Shown: positions 1-7,836, numbered from the stretch's first letter. The stretch: 20,080 nucleotides of DNA from CAUZEO01 sp963578625 (GCA_963578625.1 CAUZEO010000049.1:1-20080); one strand, 5' to 3'. Program-made: numbers and translations. Notes: generated by a model from the sequence alone, not told the origin.

Positions 1-80
1 CCTGGGGTTCCGTGTCTGTCTGGGCCGCAGCCGCTGAACGTCGGTTCTTCGAGCTCATGACGGAACGGAAAAACGGAGGG

Positions 81-126
81 AAAAGCCGGGGACGCCCCCG
101 GAGGGGAGAAGGCGTCCGGGGCTTTT
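81..126. terminator. Long imperfect hairpin, terminator-like
   Basis: Two 7-bp arm pairs can be read: AAAAGCC (81-87) with GGCTTTT (120-126), and GGACGCC (90-96) with GGCGTCC (111-117). A GG/GG internal loop separates them and the apical loop is about 14 nt. The stem ends in TTTT on the plus strand and, by symmetry, on the minus strand too, so it could be a bidirectional rho-independent terminator. The T tract is short, and no gene end is visible immediately to its left because the window starts there. Confidence 0.5.
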
Positions 127-151
127 CCCGGGAGGATGGGATCAAGGGGGT

Positions 152-171
152 GTGGGGGATACTTCCCCCAC
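152..171. terminator. GC-rich perfect hairpin
   Basis: GTGGGGG (152-158) pairs with CCCCCAC (165-171) around a 6-nt loop. A run of five T follows about 12 nt later. It lies 26 bp after the larger hairpin at 81-126, and together they look like tandem terminators or a structured leader. Neither flanking gene can be identified, so the role is inferred from shape alone. Confidence 0.4.
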
Positions 172-394
172 CGAAGCGGAGAATTTTTGGAGGATAGAGG
201 AGTTGAAGTTTCGATCATTCGTTTATCCGATCGCTGGTGATGGATCACATGACGAACTCAATGTCCATTCGGGTCGGACCTCGGTAAGTTGTTGCGTTTT
301 TGGCTCTGGTTTTGCCACCTAACGCGAGGAAGGGGGGAATCGTGCCACGAGCAAACCGTTACCCGAGGGCCGGATCTATCCAAGCGTGGCCACG

Positions 395-733
395 AGCCGT
401 CCACCCCGATCATCGACGACAAAACCCCGGGCTTCCTCACCAGCGGCGGAGGCTTCGGGCGGCACACGGGTCGTCACCCCGTACTCCTACCTGTGGGCAG
501 ACGAGGAAGTGACTCGCATGGCGGAGGACAAGGAGTACCTGAAGCCGGAGGTGTTCAACAAGTACGGGGCCATGGTTGTGCCCTCCGAAACGTACGAGTC
601 ATGCAACGAGAGTAGAGAAATGCTCCGATACAGTTTCGCGGCGATCTGGAGCAATCACCAGCTCATGAACAAGGCAGCCATCTGCACCGAAGTGGTACGA
701 TGGCGGCTTCCGTCCTCAAACCCTGATCTTTGA
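395..733 (+). pseudogene. Unrecognised coding fragment, frame-shifted
   Basis: The stretch from about 475 to 710 reads as plausible protein, from TPYSYLWADEEV through NKYGAMVVPSETYE to SNHQLMNKAAICTEV. Just upstream, in a different frame (about 395-465), is a second plausible stretch, TPIIDDKTPGFLTSGGG. The two could be one gene broken by a frameshift near 455-470. No good start codon with a ribosome binding site is present; ATG at 520 is an internal option. The frame ends at 733, overlapping the 3' end of the convergent carbon-nitrogen hydrolase by 18 bp. I do not recognise the family. It could also be chance coding-like composition. Confidence 0.3.
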
Positions 734-1663
734 GATCGCCTCCTCTACATGATTCGGATTCTCAATTCTGTCCTTGTGATTCTCATAGTCGTTCTTTGCC
801 CTGGTTTCCCGTCCGTCTTCTTCAGCCATTGCTTGCAATGACTCGTCCATCAGGGGGTCATACGCACTGAGATCTCTCGAAAAGCAAAGTCCCTTCAGAT
901 CTGTTTTCTGATAATCGATCGAACTGGTAACCAGTTCATCCGGTTCATTTGTTTCGGTGATCACCTTGCCGTCAGGGTCTATGACCATGCCTCCCTCGTT
1001 ATTCGAGGCCAGGATGTAGTAGCCGTTCTGATAGGCATGCGTGCAGAGGGACTTCCTTTCCATGGGAGTCGTTCCTCCACCACTGGACCACAGCACCAGT
1101 TTCGCGCCTTTGAGTCGTAGTATCCGCCACGATTCCGTCATTCCAAAATCTGCGCAGATCGATCCGCCGATCGATCCGATTGGTGTATGAAACACGTCGA
1201 AGCTGTGATGTTCTTTAGAGGCAATCTCAAACAGGGCATTCACTTTACGATACCGGGCTATGATCTCCCCGTTCGGGGAGAACAGTAGAATGGAGTTGTA
1301 GACACCGCCGTCATGATGTTCGGCTGTTCCCAAACCGATATAGATCCGCAATTTCCGCGACAATTCCGAAAACTGGGGGAGATAGGTTCGTTCAATGGTT
1401 TGAGCCAAATCGACATACGCGTTTGTGAGCTGAGCTATTTCCTTTTGTTTTTCCGCCAGCCTACTTAGGTAGGGTCTGATTTGATAAACAAACATACCAT
1501 CCAGAACCAATTCGGGAGTCAGGACGAGCTGTGCTCCCACGTTGTGGGCCCGGCGGATTTGTGTGACAATTTTGTCGAAGTTTTGTCTCACGTTACCCGG
1601 GTTCTGCCTGGTATTTACGGAGGCAGCGGTAACGCGAATTCTGTCCGGTGCTTGTTCAAGCAT
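716..1663 (-). CDS. Carbon-nitrogen hydrolase (nitrilase superfamily)
   Basis: This predicted amidase/nitrilase-type enzyme has 315 residues. The Glu-Lys-Cys triad of the superfamily is visible: Glu51 in LTPELVLDG, Lys140 in RYRKVN, and Cys170 in GGSICADFG. The fold family hydrolyses non-peptide C-N bonds of amides, nitriles or carbamoyl compounds in the cytoplasm; the substrate here cannot be told. I chose the ATG at 1663 because AGAAGGAG (1670-1677) sits 6 nt upstream. An ATG 30 bp further upstream would bury that site. No signal peptide is seen. The C-terminus (DYENHKDRIENPNHVEEAI) is charged and probably a helical extension. The gene stands alone on its strand, divergent from the truncated secreted-protein start at 1714. 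Confidence 0.9.
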   Translation of the reverse strand: MLEQAPDRIRVTAASVNTRQNPGNVRQNFDKIVTQIRRAHNVGAQLVLTPELVLDGMFVYQIRPYLSRLAEKQKEIAQLTNAYVDLAQTIERTYLPQFSELSRKLRIYIGLGTAEHHDGGVYNSILLFSPNGEIIARYRKVNALFEIASKEHHSFDVFHTPIGSIGGSICADFGMTESWRILRLKGAKLVLWSSGGGTTPMERKSLCTHAYQNGYYILASNNEGGMVIDPDGKVITETNEPDELVTSSIDYQKTDLKGLCFSRDLSAYDPLMDESLQAMAEEDGRETRAKNDYENHKDRIENPNHVEEAISKIRV

Positions 1664-1669
1664 GATGAA

Positions 1670-1677
1670 CTCCTTCT
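1670..1677 (-). promoter_or_regulatory. Ribosome binding site deciding the hydrolase start
   Basis: On the minus strand this reads AGAAGGAG, followed by 6 nt and then ATG at 1663. It supports the shorter 315-residue product over the ATG at 1693. Confidence 0.7.
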
Positions 1678-1713
1678 GTCTGCTTCTCGACAAGGTTCGA
1701 TCGTAGCAAGCCC

Positions 1714-1917
1714 ATGAATCCCATCAAAGCCCTTTCCCCCGCTCGCCCCACCTTCTCTCTCGCCATCGCCTTGCTCTTTCCCGTCGCGGCATACGCTGAA
1801 AAGGATCTCCAGAGCATCAAGGCCGTGCGGGCGGCAAAAGCACCGGCTGCTTGGCCGCTAGGTACGCTTCCAGTGCCCCATCAGCTGGTGGGCGACCGAC
1901 ATATCACCGGAGGATAA
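1714..1917 (+). pseudogene. Truncated secreted-protein N-terminus (CBM9-type candidate)
   Basis: Codons 1-28 form a convincing signal peptide: basic start, hydrophobic LAIALLFPVAA core, and an AYA cleavage site. The mature start LQSIKAVRAAKAP resembles the opening of secreted proteins with a carbohydrate-binding family 9 domain, which usually continue into an IDG..DD..W motif. That motif is absent, and the frame degenerates after KAPAAW and stops at 1917. No clear ribosome binding site precedes the ATG. I read this as the 5' remnant of a deleted gene. The family assignment rests on a short motif and is tentative; a small exported peptide is the alternative. Confidence 0.4.
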
Positions 1918-2204
1918 CGCCGGCCTCTCATGCGGCGAGGCTGGGGTACACCCTTTACGGATTCATCTCGATCGTTTGGTTGTTGGTTCTTCCAGGCAGT
2001 ATCGCCGTGGCACGTTTGGGTGTCAGAAAAATTTGGCTTTCTCTTGGTTTGCTGGGATCTGCATGGGCGGCTCTCATTTGGCTGGCACAGTTACTTTTTC
2101 CTGTTTGGTGTTTCCTAAGGCCCTGTTCGGATGCTAAGGGGTTCGTAGGATTCCACTGGATCACGAGCGAATTCGCGCGTTATCCTCGTCGTGGGCCTGA
2201 ATGA
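1851..2204 (+). pseudogene. Possible membrane-protein fragment
   Basis: Within this frame the segment coded at about 1945-2120 has two hydrophobic stretches long enough to span a membrane (FISIVWLLVLPGSIAVARLG and LSLGLLGSAWAALIWLAQLL), separated by a short basic loop. The first 30 codons look non-coding, and no start with a ribosome binding site is evident. It could be the tail of a membrane protein whose 5' part was lost, or chance hydrophobic composition. I do not recognise it. Confidence 0.22.
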
Positions 2205-2275
2205 AGAGACCGCTGAGTCTCGTTTTCCAGGGGGAAAACGAGATCGCGTCAATAAATAGTTGTACGAGAAGAGAA

Positions 2276-4213
2276 ATGAATTCGATGCGGAGTGTTGTGC
2301 TGAAGAGATGGCTGGCCTTCCTGGCCATTGGATCTTGCGGAGTATGGGGAGGAGAATCCCATGCGTTGACGATTGCGGAAGAAGGCGAGGCCCGCGCCGT
2401 CATCGTGACGGCGGCGGAGGCGTCGCCCGCGGTGATCCATGCCGCGGATGAGTTGGCCCGGTTCCTTCACGAGATCACGGGCGGCGACTTTTCACATTGC
2501 ACGGGAGATAGGGAACCCGGGGCAAACCTGTTGGTGGGTCCCGGGGCGGCCAAACTGGCGGATGTTGAATTCACCACCAAAGACCTGGGCACGGAAGGAC
2601 TGGTCGTTCGCACCGTCGGCAACGACCTGATTCTTGCCGGGGGCGAGCCGCGCGGCACGCTCTACGCGGTCTATGCATTCCTCGAGGATGTCCTCGGATG
2701 CCGCTGGTACACGCCACACGCCGGCGTCATCCCCCGCGCTTCGACTCTCGAGATCGAGCCGCTCGATATTATTCAGCGCCCTTCGTTCGAGTACCGCGAA
2801 GTGTTTTACTCCCCCGCCTTCGACCCGGATTGGGCCGTGCGAATCAAGAGCAATGGTCAGTGTCAGCACCACAGCCTGGAAGAAAAGCACGGCGGGAGAG
2901 TGATCTACGGCACGTGGTGCCATACGTTCGGCGCACTCATCCGTGACGACGAATACCTGGAATCTCATCCAGAGTATTTTTCACTGATTGACGGGACGCG
3001 CGTTTCCTCCGGGCAACATACCGGTCAGATCTGCCTGACGAATCCCGACGTACTCCGAATCGCCACTGACAAAGTGCTTTCCTGGATCCGGGAGAGCCCG
3101 GAAGCGAAGATCTGGTCGGTCTCCCAGAATGACAACGACCGGGGCTACTGCCGCTGCGAGAACTGCACGGCGGTGGCGGAAGAGGAGGGGAGCCAGTCCG
3201 GGCCGATCCTGCGGTTTGTCAACGCCATTGCGGAGACGGTTGCCCGGGAGCATCCCGAGGTCCTGATCGACACGCTGGCCTACCAGTACAGCCTGGATCC
3301 GCCGCGGATCACCAAGCCGCATCCGAATGTCCGAGTGCGTCTCTGCACCATCAGCTGCTGCCAGCTGCATCCCTACCCGAAATGCGACCACGAGCGGAAC
3401 GTGAGATTCATGAAAGCGCTGCGAGGGTGGAGCGACATCACCGACCAGCTTTACATCTGGCATTACAACACCAATTTCGCCCACTTCCTCATGCCGATGC
3501 CCGACCTCGACGAATTGTCCGAGGACATTCCCATGTACCGCCGGATGGGGGTAAAGGGGCTCTTCATGCAGGGGGGCGGCAATGATCAGTACGAGGGGCG
3601 GTTCGGTGCGGGATTCATGGACGAGTTGAAGACCTGGCTGATCGCAAAAATGATGTGGAATGCAGACAACAATCCCCGCGAGCTCATCGAGGAGTTTCTC
3701 ACTGGGTACTACGGCAAGGCGGGCACGCCGATCGGGGAGTACCTGGATCTTTTGCACGCAAAGGTTCGTAAGGACAATGTTCACGGGATGCTTTGCGAAA
3801 CGCCGGACTGGCCGTATCTGTCGGAGGATCTGCTGGCGCGGGCCAACCGGTGCTTCGATGCGGCGGAGAGCGCCGCGGAGTCCGAGGAAATTCTGTCCCG
3901 CGTGAAGCACGCTCGGCTTTCCATCGAGTACGTGGAGGTGCTGCAGGGGGTCCGCAGGGCCCTGGGACTGGATCGGTTGCCCGCCCAGATGACGACTCCG
4001 GACTATGTCCGCGCCCTGCGCGAGCCGCCCGGAACCGATCCCAAGGTCCGGGCGGCCGAGAAAGCCGGAGCCCTCCACCGCCTGGAAACCTTCATCGATC
4101 GTTGCGAGGCCGATGGCTTCACCCACTTCGGGGAAGTTCCCTACACCGTACGCACCTATTTCGAGGCGTTGGCCGCCCCCCTCCGGCCGCCCCCGGATTT
4201 GGAAGAGCCCTAA
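2276..4213 (+). CDS. Secreted DUF4838 protein with GH67-N-like domain
   Basis: The product has about 645 residues. After a signal peptide (basic VVLKRW, hydrophobic LAFLAIGSCGVWG, cleavage near SHA) comes an alpha-glucuronidase N-terminal-like domain (about residues 40-145). It is recognised by AADELARFLHEITGGDF, LLVGPG, LILAGGEPRGTLYAVYAFLEDVLGCRWYTP. The DUF4838 core follows, with the hallmark QNDNDRGYCRCENC at about 284-297. Such proteins are common in polysaccharide-degrading PVC and Bacteroidetes bacteria and are presumed extracytoplasmic glycan-active enzymes; the reaction is not established. Starts at 2276 or 2285 both keep the signal peptide. A purine-rich GAGAAGAG lies just upstream, better spaced for 2285. 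An ATG at 2201 would put 28 residues before the signal peptide and is less likely. The gene stands alone. Confidence 0.88.
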   Translation: MNSMRSVVLKRWLAFLAIGSCGVWGGESHALTIAEEGEARAVIVTAAEASPAVIHAADELARFLHEITGGDFSHCTGDREPGANLLVGPGAAKLADVEFTTKDLGTEGLVVRTVGNDLILAGGEPRGTLYAVYAFLEDVLGCRWYTPHAGVIPRASTLEIEPLDIIQRPSFEYREVFYSPAFDPDWAVRIKSNGQCQHHSLEEKHGGRVIYGTWCHTFGALIRDDEYLESHPEYFSLIDGTRVSSGQHTGQICLTNPDVLRIATDKVLSWIRESPEAKIWSVSQNDNDRGYCRCENCTAVAEEEGSQSGPILRFVNAIAETVAREHPEVLIDTLAYQYSLDPPRITKPHPNVRVRLCTISCCQLHPYPKCDHERNVRFMKALRGWSDITDQLYIWHYNTNFAHFLMPMPDLDELSEDIPMYRRMGVKGLFMQGGGNDQYEGRFGAGFMDELKTWLIAKMMWNADNNPRELIEEFLTGYYGKAGTPIGEYLDLLHAKVRKDNVHGMLCETPDWPYLSEDLLARANRCFDAAESAAESEEILSRVKHARLSIEYVEVLQGVRRALGLDRLPAQMTTPDYVRALREPPGTDPKVRAAEKAGALHRLETFIDRCEADGFTHFGEVPYTVRTYFEALAAPLRPPPDLEEP

Positions 4214-4504
4214 CGCCGGTAACGTCCCGGAAAGCACAGCCTTGCCGTTGGAAGCCCGATGTGATTAGAGCCGAAAATCGCGTTCCCTCATTGATCCTCC
4301 TCTCGCTATGAAGATCGTGGCGACGATCAATCCTCTCGCGTCTTCGTGCCCCGTCTTCGTCCCTCTATTCCGCGGAGGAATCGGTGCACGAAGGCGGAGC
4401 ACGATTTTCAATTGGGTGTGATGCAGGATTGTCTCCGTGGAGCAGGGGAAAGTGATGAAACCTCCGAATCTTTGTCCCGTTTTTGTCTGGATATTTGTCG
4501 TTTC

Positions 4505-4540
4505 GACTAGGATCAGGACAAGGATCGAGACGAGGATTGG
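4505..4540. repeat. Three imperfect 12-bp tandem units
   Basis: The units run 4505-4516, 4517-4528 and 4529-4540. Each follows the pattern GAC-N-AGGAT plus three variable bases, so AGGAT recurs exactly every 12 bp. It resembles the degenerate word-like spacers found between genes in PVC-type genomes. No function is evident. Confidence 0.5.
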
Positions 4541-4576
4541 ACCGAGACTATCTTCGTCGTGATTTTTGCCGGAATC

Positions 4577-4605
4577 TTTTTCGATCGGCAGTAACGATGT
4601 AGTAT
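4577..4605 (+). promoter_or_regulatory. Weak sigma70-like promoter candidate
   Basis: TTTTTC (4577-4582) and TAGTAT (4600-4605) are separated by 17 bp and lie 32 bp before the SGNH hydrolase start at 4638. The -10 box matches the consensus TATAAT at 4 of 6 positions and the -35 box is poor. It is plausible only because of its placement. Confidence 0.25.
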
Positions 4606-4637
4606 GTTGATGTCGTTACCAACCCCATTGAACTGCT

Positions 4638-5429
4638 ATGACGAAGGCTTTCCCCAGACATTTCGAACGCTACGTTGCCATTGGCGATAGCTCAACCGAA
4701 GGGCTCAATGACCCCGACGGCAACGGTGGTTATCGAGGTTGGTCGCGCCGGCTTGCCGGACGTATTGCCGGTGTTCAGGATGGTCTGCTGTACGCAAATT
4801 TCGGGGATCGCGGACTCACGACACGCGAGATCCTCGACCGGCAACTCGAGCCGGCCGCTTCCATGCAACCCGATCTGGTCAGCATTTTTTCTGGGACGAA
4901 TGACGTCTTGAGCCGACAGTTTGATGCGAGTTCGATCGAGCGCGACATGGAGCACATGCAGCGGCGTTTCATTGAGACCGGCGCCACGGTGCTCACGTTC
5001 ACCCTCCCCGACCTGACCCCCACCATGCCGATGGCACGCTTGATCGCGCCTCGCATCCACGCGATGAACGATGCAGTTCGAAGCGTAGTCTCGCGCACGG
5101 GCGCAAGCTGGGTAGATCTGGCCGCCTACCCTGTCGCCACCGACATTCGACTGTGGCACGAAGATCGAATCCACGCCAACGCCTGCGGGCACGCGCGCAT
5201 TGCCGACGCACTGGCGTTTGCTCTCGAGTTGCCCGGCACGGACGACAGTTGGAGATTAGACCTGCCGCCGCCGGCGCCGATAACCTTTGGCCGGAAGTTG
5301 GCAGCTGAAGCATCATGGACGTGGCGTTACCTGTTCCCGTGGATGGCGCAGAGTGTACGAGCCCGTATCAAAGGGAAGAAGCTTGCGACCCGACAACCGA
5401 GTCTGGAGCCGGTCGAACACAGGTTGTAG
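4638..5429 (+). CDS. SGNH/GDSL-family hydrolase
   Basis: This 263-residue predicted esterase/lipase carries all the SGNH blocks. They are the nucleophile Ser18 in AIGDSSTEG, the conserved Gly of NFGDRG (about 56), GTND (86-89), and the Asp-His pair in EDRIHAN (Asp176, His179). There is no signal peptide, so it is probably cytoplasmic. The N-terminal pattern YVAIGDSSTEGL..PDG.GGYRGW and the extra 75-residue basic C-terminus recall a subgroup frequent in Actinobacteria, so transfer is possible; this is inference. The physiological ester is unknown. The ATG at 4638 starts right before the conserved block. No strong ribosome binding site precedes it. The gene stands alone, followed by pseudogene sequence. 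Confidence 0.88.
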   Translation: MTKAFPRHFERYVAIGDSSTEGLNDPDGNGGYRGWSRRLAGRIAGVQDGLLYANFGDRGLTTREILDRQLEPAASMQPDLVSIFSGTNDVLSRQFDASSIERDMEHMQRRFIETGATVLTFTLPDLTPTMPMARLIAPRIHAMNDAVRSVVSRTGASWVDLAAYPVATDIRLWHEDRIHANACGHARIADALAFALELPGTDDSWRLDLPPPAPITFGRKLAAEASWTWRYLFPWMAQSVRARIKGKKLATRQPSLEPVEHRL

Positions 5430-5499
5430 CCCGCATCTTTCGGTGCGCCACCACTCTTCCTGCTGCGAACGCGGATGTCACGGCATACTGCGTACGTAA

Positions 5500-6368
5500 C
5501 AGGAATTCGTTTGAATATCTTCGTCATTCTGATCTTCTGATTGCCGGGGGCAGGGGACCCACGGTCCTGATTTCCACAATCGATGGTCGCCATCGGAAGA
5601 TCTCGTCGAATCTTGAAGCGATATTGAAAGAGCAGCGATATGTGTCGGTTCTCGATGGTGTTGATCATTCCGCCAGAATGGGTGCCCTTTTGGGCTACGG
5701 AAGCGTGTGTGCAAAACTCGAATACCCATGCGGCAGGCGGGAGAATGCAGAAGTATCGCGAAGGCCTCCTGGTCACGATCGGGGATTTCAATCAGCATGA
5801 GACCGGTGATTCAAGCTTGCTGACCGGTGAACGTACAGAGTTTGGGAAAACGTTCCAGATCCAGGAAAACGGTACCGCGAAGATGTTTTCGAGGGGGCAC
5901 CGCAACCCGCAGGGTCTATTCGTAGATGATGAACTGATTCTGTCCACCGAGCACGGGCCCAAAGGGGGCGATGAGCTGAATCTGATCGTGCAGGGGGAGG
6001 ACTACGGGTGGCCGGTCGCATCCTACGGATTTGAATACTACCTCGAGGATAACTATCAACGGCCCCACCTGCCTGCGTTCGCTGAACCGCTCTACTATTT
6101 CACCCCGTCCATCGGGATCAGTGAGATTACCAGGTACTCGGGCGAGGAATTTCCAAGGTGAGAAAATCTTTTTCTCATCGGGAGTCTCCGGCGACAGGCA
6201 CTCTTCATCGCCCACCTTGAACCGGAAAGCCATGCGATCCGCCATCTGGGTGAGTTGCATCTGGAGCGACGAATCCGGGATATCGCAGTGGAGAGTACGG
6301 GCCGTGTATGGATTCTGACAGACGATGCGAAACTGCTGCGGCTAACACGGTCTGTATTTGATTTTTGA
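5500..6368 (+). pseudogene. Broken glucose/sorbosone dehydrogenase-like gene
   Basis: The frame from about 5690 to 6158 encodes a clear C-terminal portion of a PQQ-dependent glucose/sorbosone dehydrogenase-like beta-propeller. Its motifs are GLLVTIGDFN, SRGHRNPQGLFVDD, STEHGPKGGDELNLI, GEDYGWPVASYG and PSIGISEI. An in-frame TGA at 6159-6161 falls where the family has Trp (FPR-stop-ENLFLIGSLR). The frame then continues with homologous sequence, including RRIRDIAVE and ILTDDAKLLRL, to a natural TGA at 6366-6368. Upstream, about 5510-5690 reads as possible coding only in another frame (GPTVLISTIDGR), with no start or signal peptide. At least one nonsense mutation and probably a frameshift mark it as a pseudogene. 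Trp-TGA recoding is unlikely because neighbouring genes end in TGA. Confidence 0.8.
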
Positions 6369-6534
6369 AACTGTGGATCCTTTCTGAATTTTGTGGGTAG
6401 GGTCTTTGCATCTACTTAAACAGAGCGCCCCACCGAGCTCCGCTGGGTTGAGCGAATCATTGTGCACTATTTCGCAACTTGATTACGTGTAATTCTTTGT
6501 CACCCGTGTGCAACCTGGAGTAGTTTGAAATCCT

Positions 6535-6562
6535 GCGCCCCACCGGCCGGAAGCCGGAGGCG
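6535..6562. other. Hairpin beside the barrel pseudogene end
   Basis: CCGGC (6543-6547) pairs with GCCGG (6553-6557) around CGGAA, extended by CGCC and GGCG arms. It lies just past the 3' end of the minus-strand pseudogene at 6564 and could be its old terminator. No T tract follows on the minus strand, so this is weak. Confidence 0.3.
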
Positions 6563-6563
6563 A

Positions 6564-7194
6564 CTACTTTGGGGCGTCTGCGGCGATGGGCATGTAGTTA
6601 CCGTAGAATGTGTCGAATTTTATTTCGATCGCCGCCGTAAAGTCACCGTCGTTTTTTCGTGGGAACAGGGCTTTCGGTTCCACCTCCAGGTACAACCAGT
6701 CACTCCAAATGAGGCGGCAAAACACAGCCGAAAGTCCGTAGCTTTCAACATAACCTGGGTCCGTGTGGCCGTGTACGTATGCAGCGAGCCTGGCGGCCCT
6801 CTTTCCCCGATTGAAGGCGCGGTACCACGTGAATCTTTGGCCCAGGTCAACTCCTTCGCTGAACTTCGCCAACGTCGCGAGGGTGGTGGTTCGCAACAGG
6901 CGTTGCTCCCTGATGCCAAGATCCAGATCAACGCGCCTCCGGGTTCCGAACCCGGGAACCTTCCGCCTCCTGATCAAACCGAACATCCTCGAAGAAGGCA
7001 TCGAACCTGTGGGCCGCATCGACCACGGTCCGGGAAAGTGAATCGTGGGAGCTTTCGATCCAGGTGAAACGGCCGTCTTCTTTGCCTTCTTCCTCTAATT
7101 CGGAGGCGTTGAGGGTGTACGGGGATTGAAGAATAGCCGTCGCCAAAATAAGGTGAAATATCTGGAACCGGGCCAGATCTGCGTCAATACCCAT
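6564..7194 (-). pseudogene. Decayed outer-membrane-barrel-like protein
   Basis: Two minus-strand frames carry successive parts of one protein. The first (7194-6960) has a hydrophobic exported start (FQIFHLILATAILQSP), then RFTWIESSHDSLSRTVVDAAHRFDAFFEDVRFDQE. The second (6955-6564) reads VDLDLGIREQRLLRTTTLAT, then FSEGVDLGQRFTWYRAF, and finishes SDWLYLEVEPKALFPRKNDGDFTAAIEIKFDTFYG. Alternating amphipathic strands and a C-terminal strand ending near FYG are typical of outer-membrane barrels. A similar layout is found in uncharacterised Gram-negative proteins with a middle segment that seems missing here. The frames change inside a palindrome at 6941-6960. I read an internal deletion plus frameshift. 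The family name is uncertain. Confidence 0.55.
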
Positions 7195-7225
7195 GGTTGC
7201 GACACCTATTTTGCGCGAAAATCGC

Positions 7226-7245
7226 CAATTTGTAGAGCCAAATTG
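7226..7245. promoter_or_regulatory. Inverted repeat upstream of ridA-like gene
   Basis: CAATTTG (7226-7232) and CAAATTG (7239-7245) form perfect 7-bp arms around TAGAGC in an AT-rich patch. The repeat lies 127 bp before the RidA-like start and 31 bp before the start of the minus-strand pseudogene. It may be an operator for either. No promoter boxes could be placed with confidence. Confidence 0.3.
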
Positions 7246-7371
7246 TGCTCACGAAGGTCCTTTAGGGTGAATTATTTCTGGACAGGACGGCAGGAGAGCA
7301 ACGATTTGTCTCCTCTCTTGCCATGAACCGATGTGACTATGTGGCGTTCCGAATATTCCAAGAAGGTGGAT

Positions 7372-7836
7372 ATGAGTGCAGATGCAAAAATTGAAGAACT
7401 GGGATTGAAACTGCCGCCGGCCCCGCAACCAATGGGGGTCTACAAGCTGATTGTGATCATCGGTAACATGGCCTACTTATCCGGACACGGCCCGGTTCTG
7501 GACGATGGTTCGATGACGACTGGACGAGTTGGCGATGATATCGATTTGAACGGTGGCCATGCCGCGGCGCGCCAAACCGGTCTCGCCTTGCTGTCGACGC
7601 TCCAGGCCAATCTTGGTTCGCTGGATCGCGTAGTACGAGTGGTAAAAACGCTGGGACTCGTCAATTGCACGAACGATTTTGCGAAGCAGCCCCATGTGAT
7701 CAATGGATGCAGCGATCTATTTGGAGAAGTTTTCGGACTCGAAAATGGCGTTGGGGCGCGCAGCGCTGTCGGCACAAATGCGCTGCCCGGAAGTATCCCC
7801 GTCGAGATCGAGATGATCGTCGAAATTTCGAGCTGA
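7372..7836 (+). CDS. RidA/YjgF/UK114-family protein
   Basis: This 154-residue protein belongs to the RidA superfamily, in the longer subgroup typified by MSADAKIEELGLKLPPAPQPMGVY at the N-terminus. RidA proper deaminates reactive enamine/imine intermediates in the cytoplasm, preventing damage to PLP enzymes. Arg130 (GARSAVG) and Glu146 (PVEIEMIVEI) sit where the canonical substrate-binding Arg and C-terminal Glu occur. Members of this subgroup are not all proven deaminases. I chose ATG at 7372 because AAGAAGGTGG lies just upstream. The frame is open back to 7333, but those 13 codons precede the family's usual start. It is a single gene between two decayed regions. Confidence 0.9.
   Translation: MSADAKIEELGLKLPPAPQPMGVYKLIVIIGNMAYLSGHGPVLDDGSMTTGRVGDDIDLNGGHAAARQTGLALLSTLQANLGSLDRVVRVVKTLGLVNCTNDFAKQPHVINGCSDLFGEVFGLENGVGARSAVGTNALPGSIPVEIEMIVEISS

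Larger units (their letters stand above)
1..390. other. Gene-free left edge
   Basis: No convincing coding region is seen here. The short open frames have arginine/glycine/proline-rich compositions typical of chance frames in GC-rich DNA. The only structure found is the pair of hairpins at 81-126 and 152-171. Confidence 0.5.
4214..4637. other. Intergenic gap with a short tandem repeat
   Basis: No gene is supported across these 424 bp. The gap contains a triplicated 12-bp unit (4505-4540), CGTCTTCGT repeated twice near 4335-4360, and a weak promoter candidate close to its right end. Both neighbours read rightwards. Confidence 0.5.

Noticed and set aside
2981..4237. Long open frame of 418 codons antisense to the DUF4838 gene
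   Set aside because: It mirrors the codon structure of the clear plus-strand gene, has His/Gly/Pro-rich chance composition and no recognisable motif.
4692..5192. Minus-strand open frame inside the SGNH hydrolase gene
   Set aside because: The plus strand carries all SGNH catalytic blocks; the antisense frame has no family features.
6159..6161. Selenocysteine or TGA-to-Trp recoding in the dehydrogenase-like gene
   Set aside because: The expected residue is Trp rather than Cys/Sec. Several intact genes here (RidA-like, epimerase, NagB, kinase, aldo/keto reductase) end with TGA, and the gene is damaged elsewhere.
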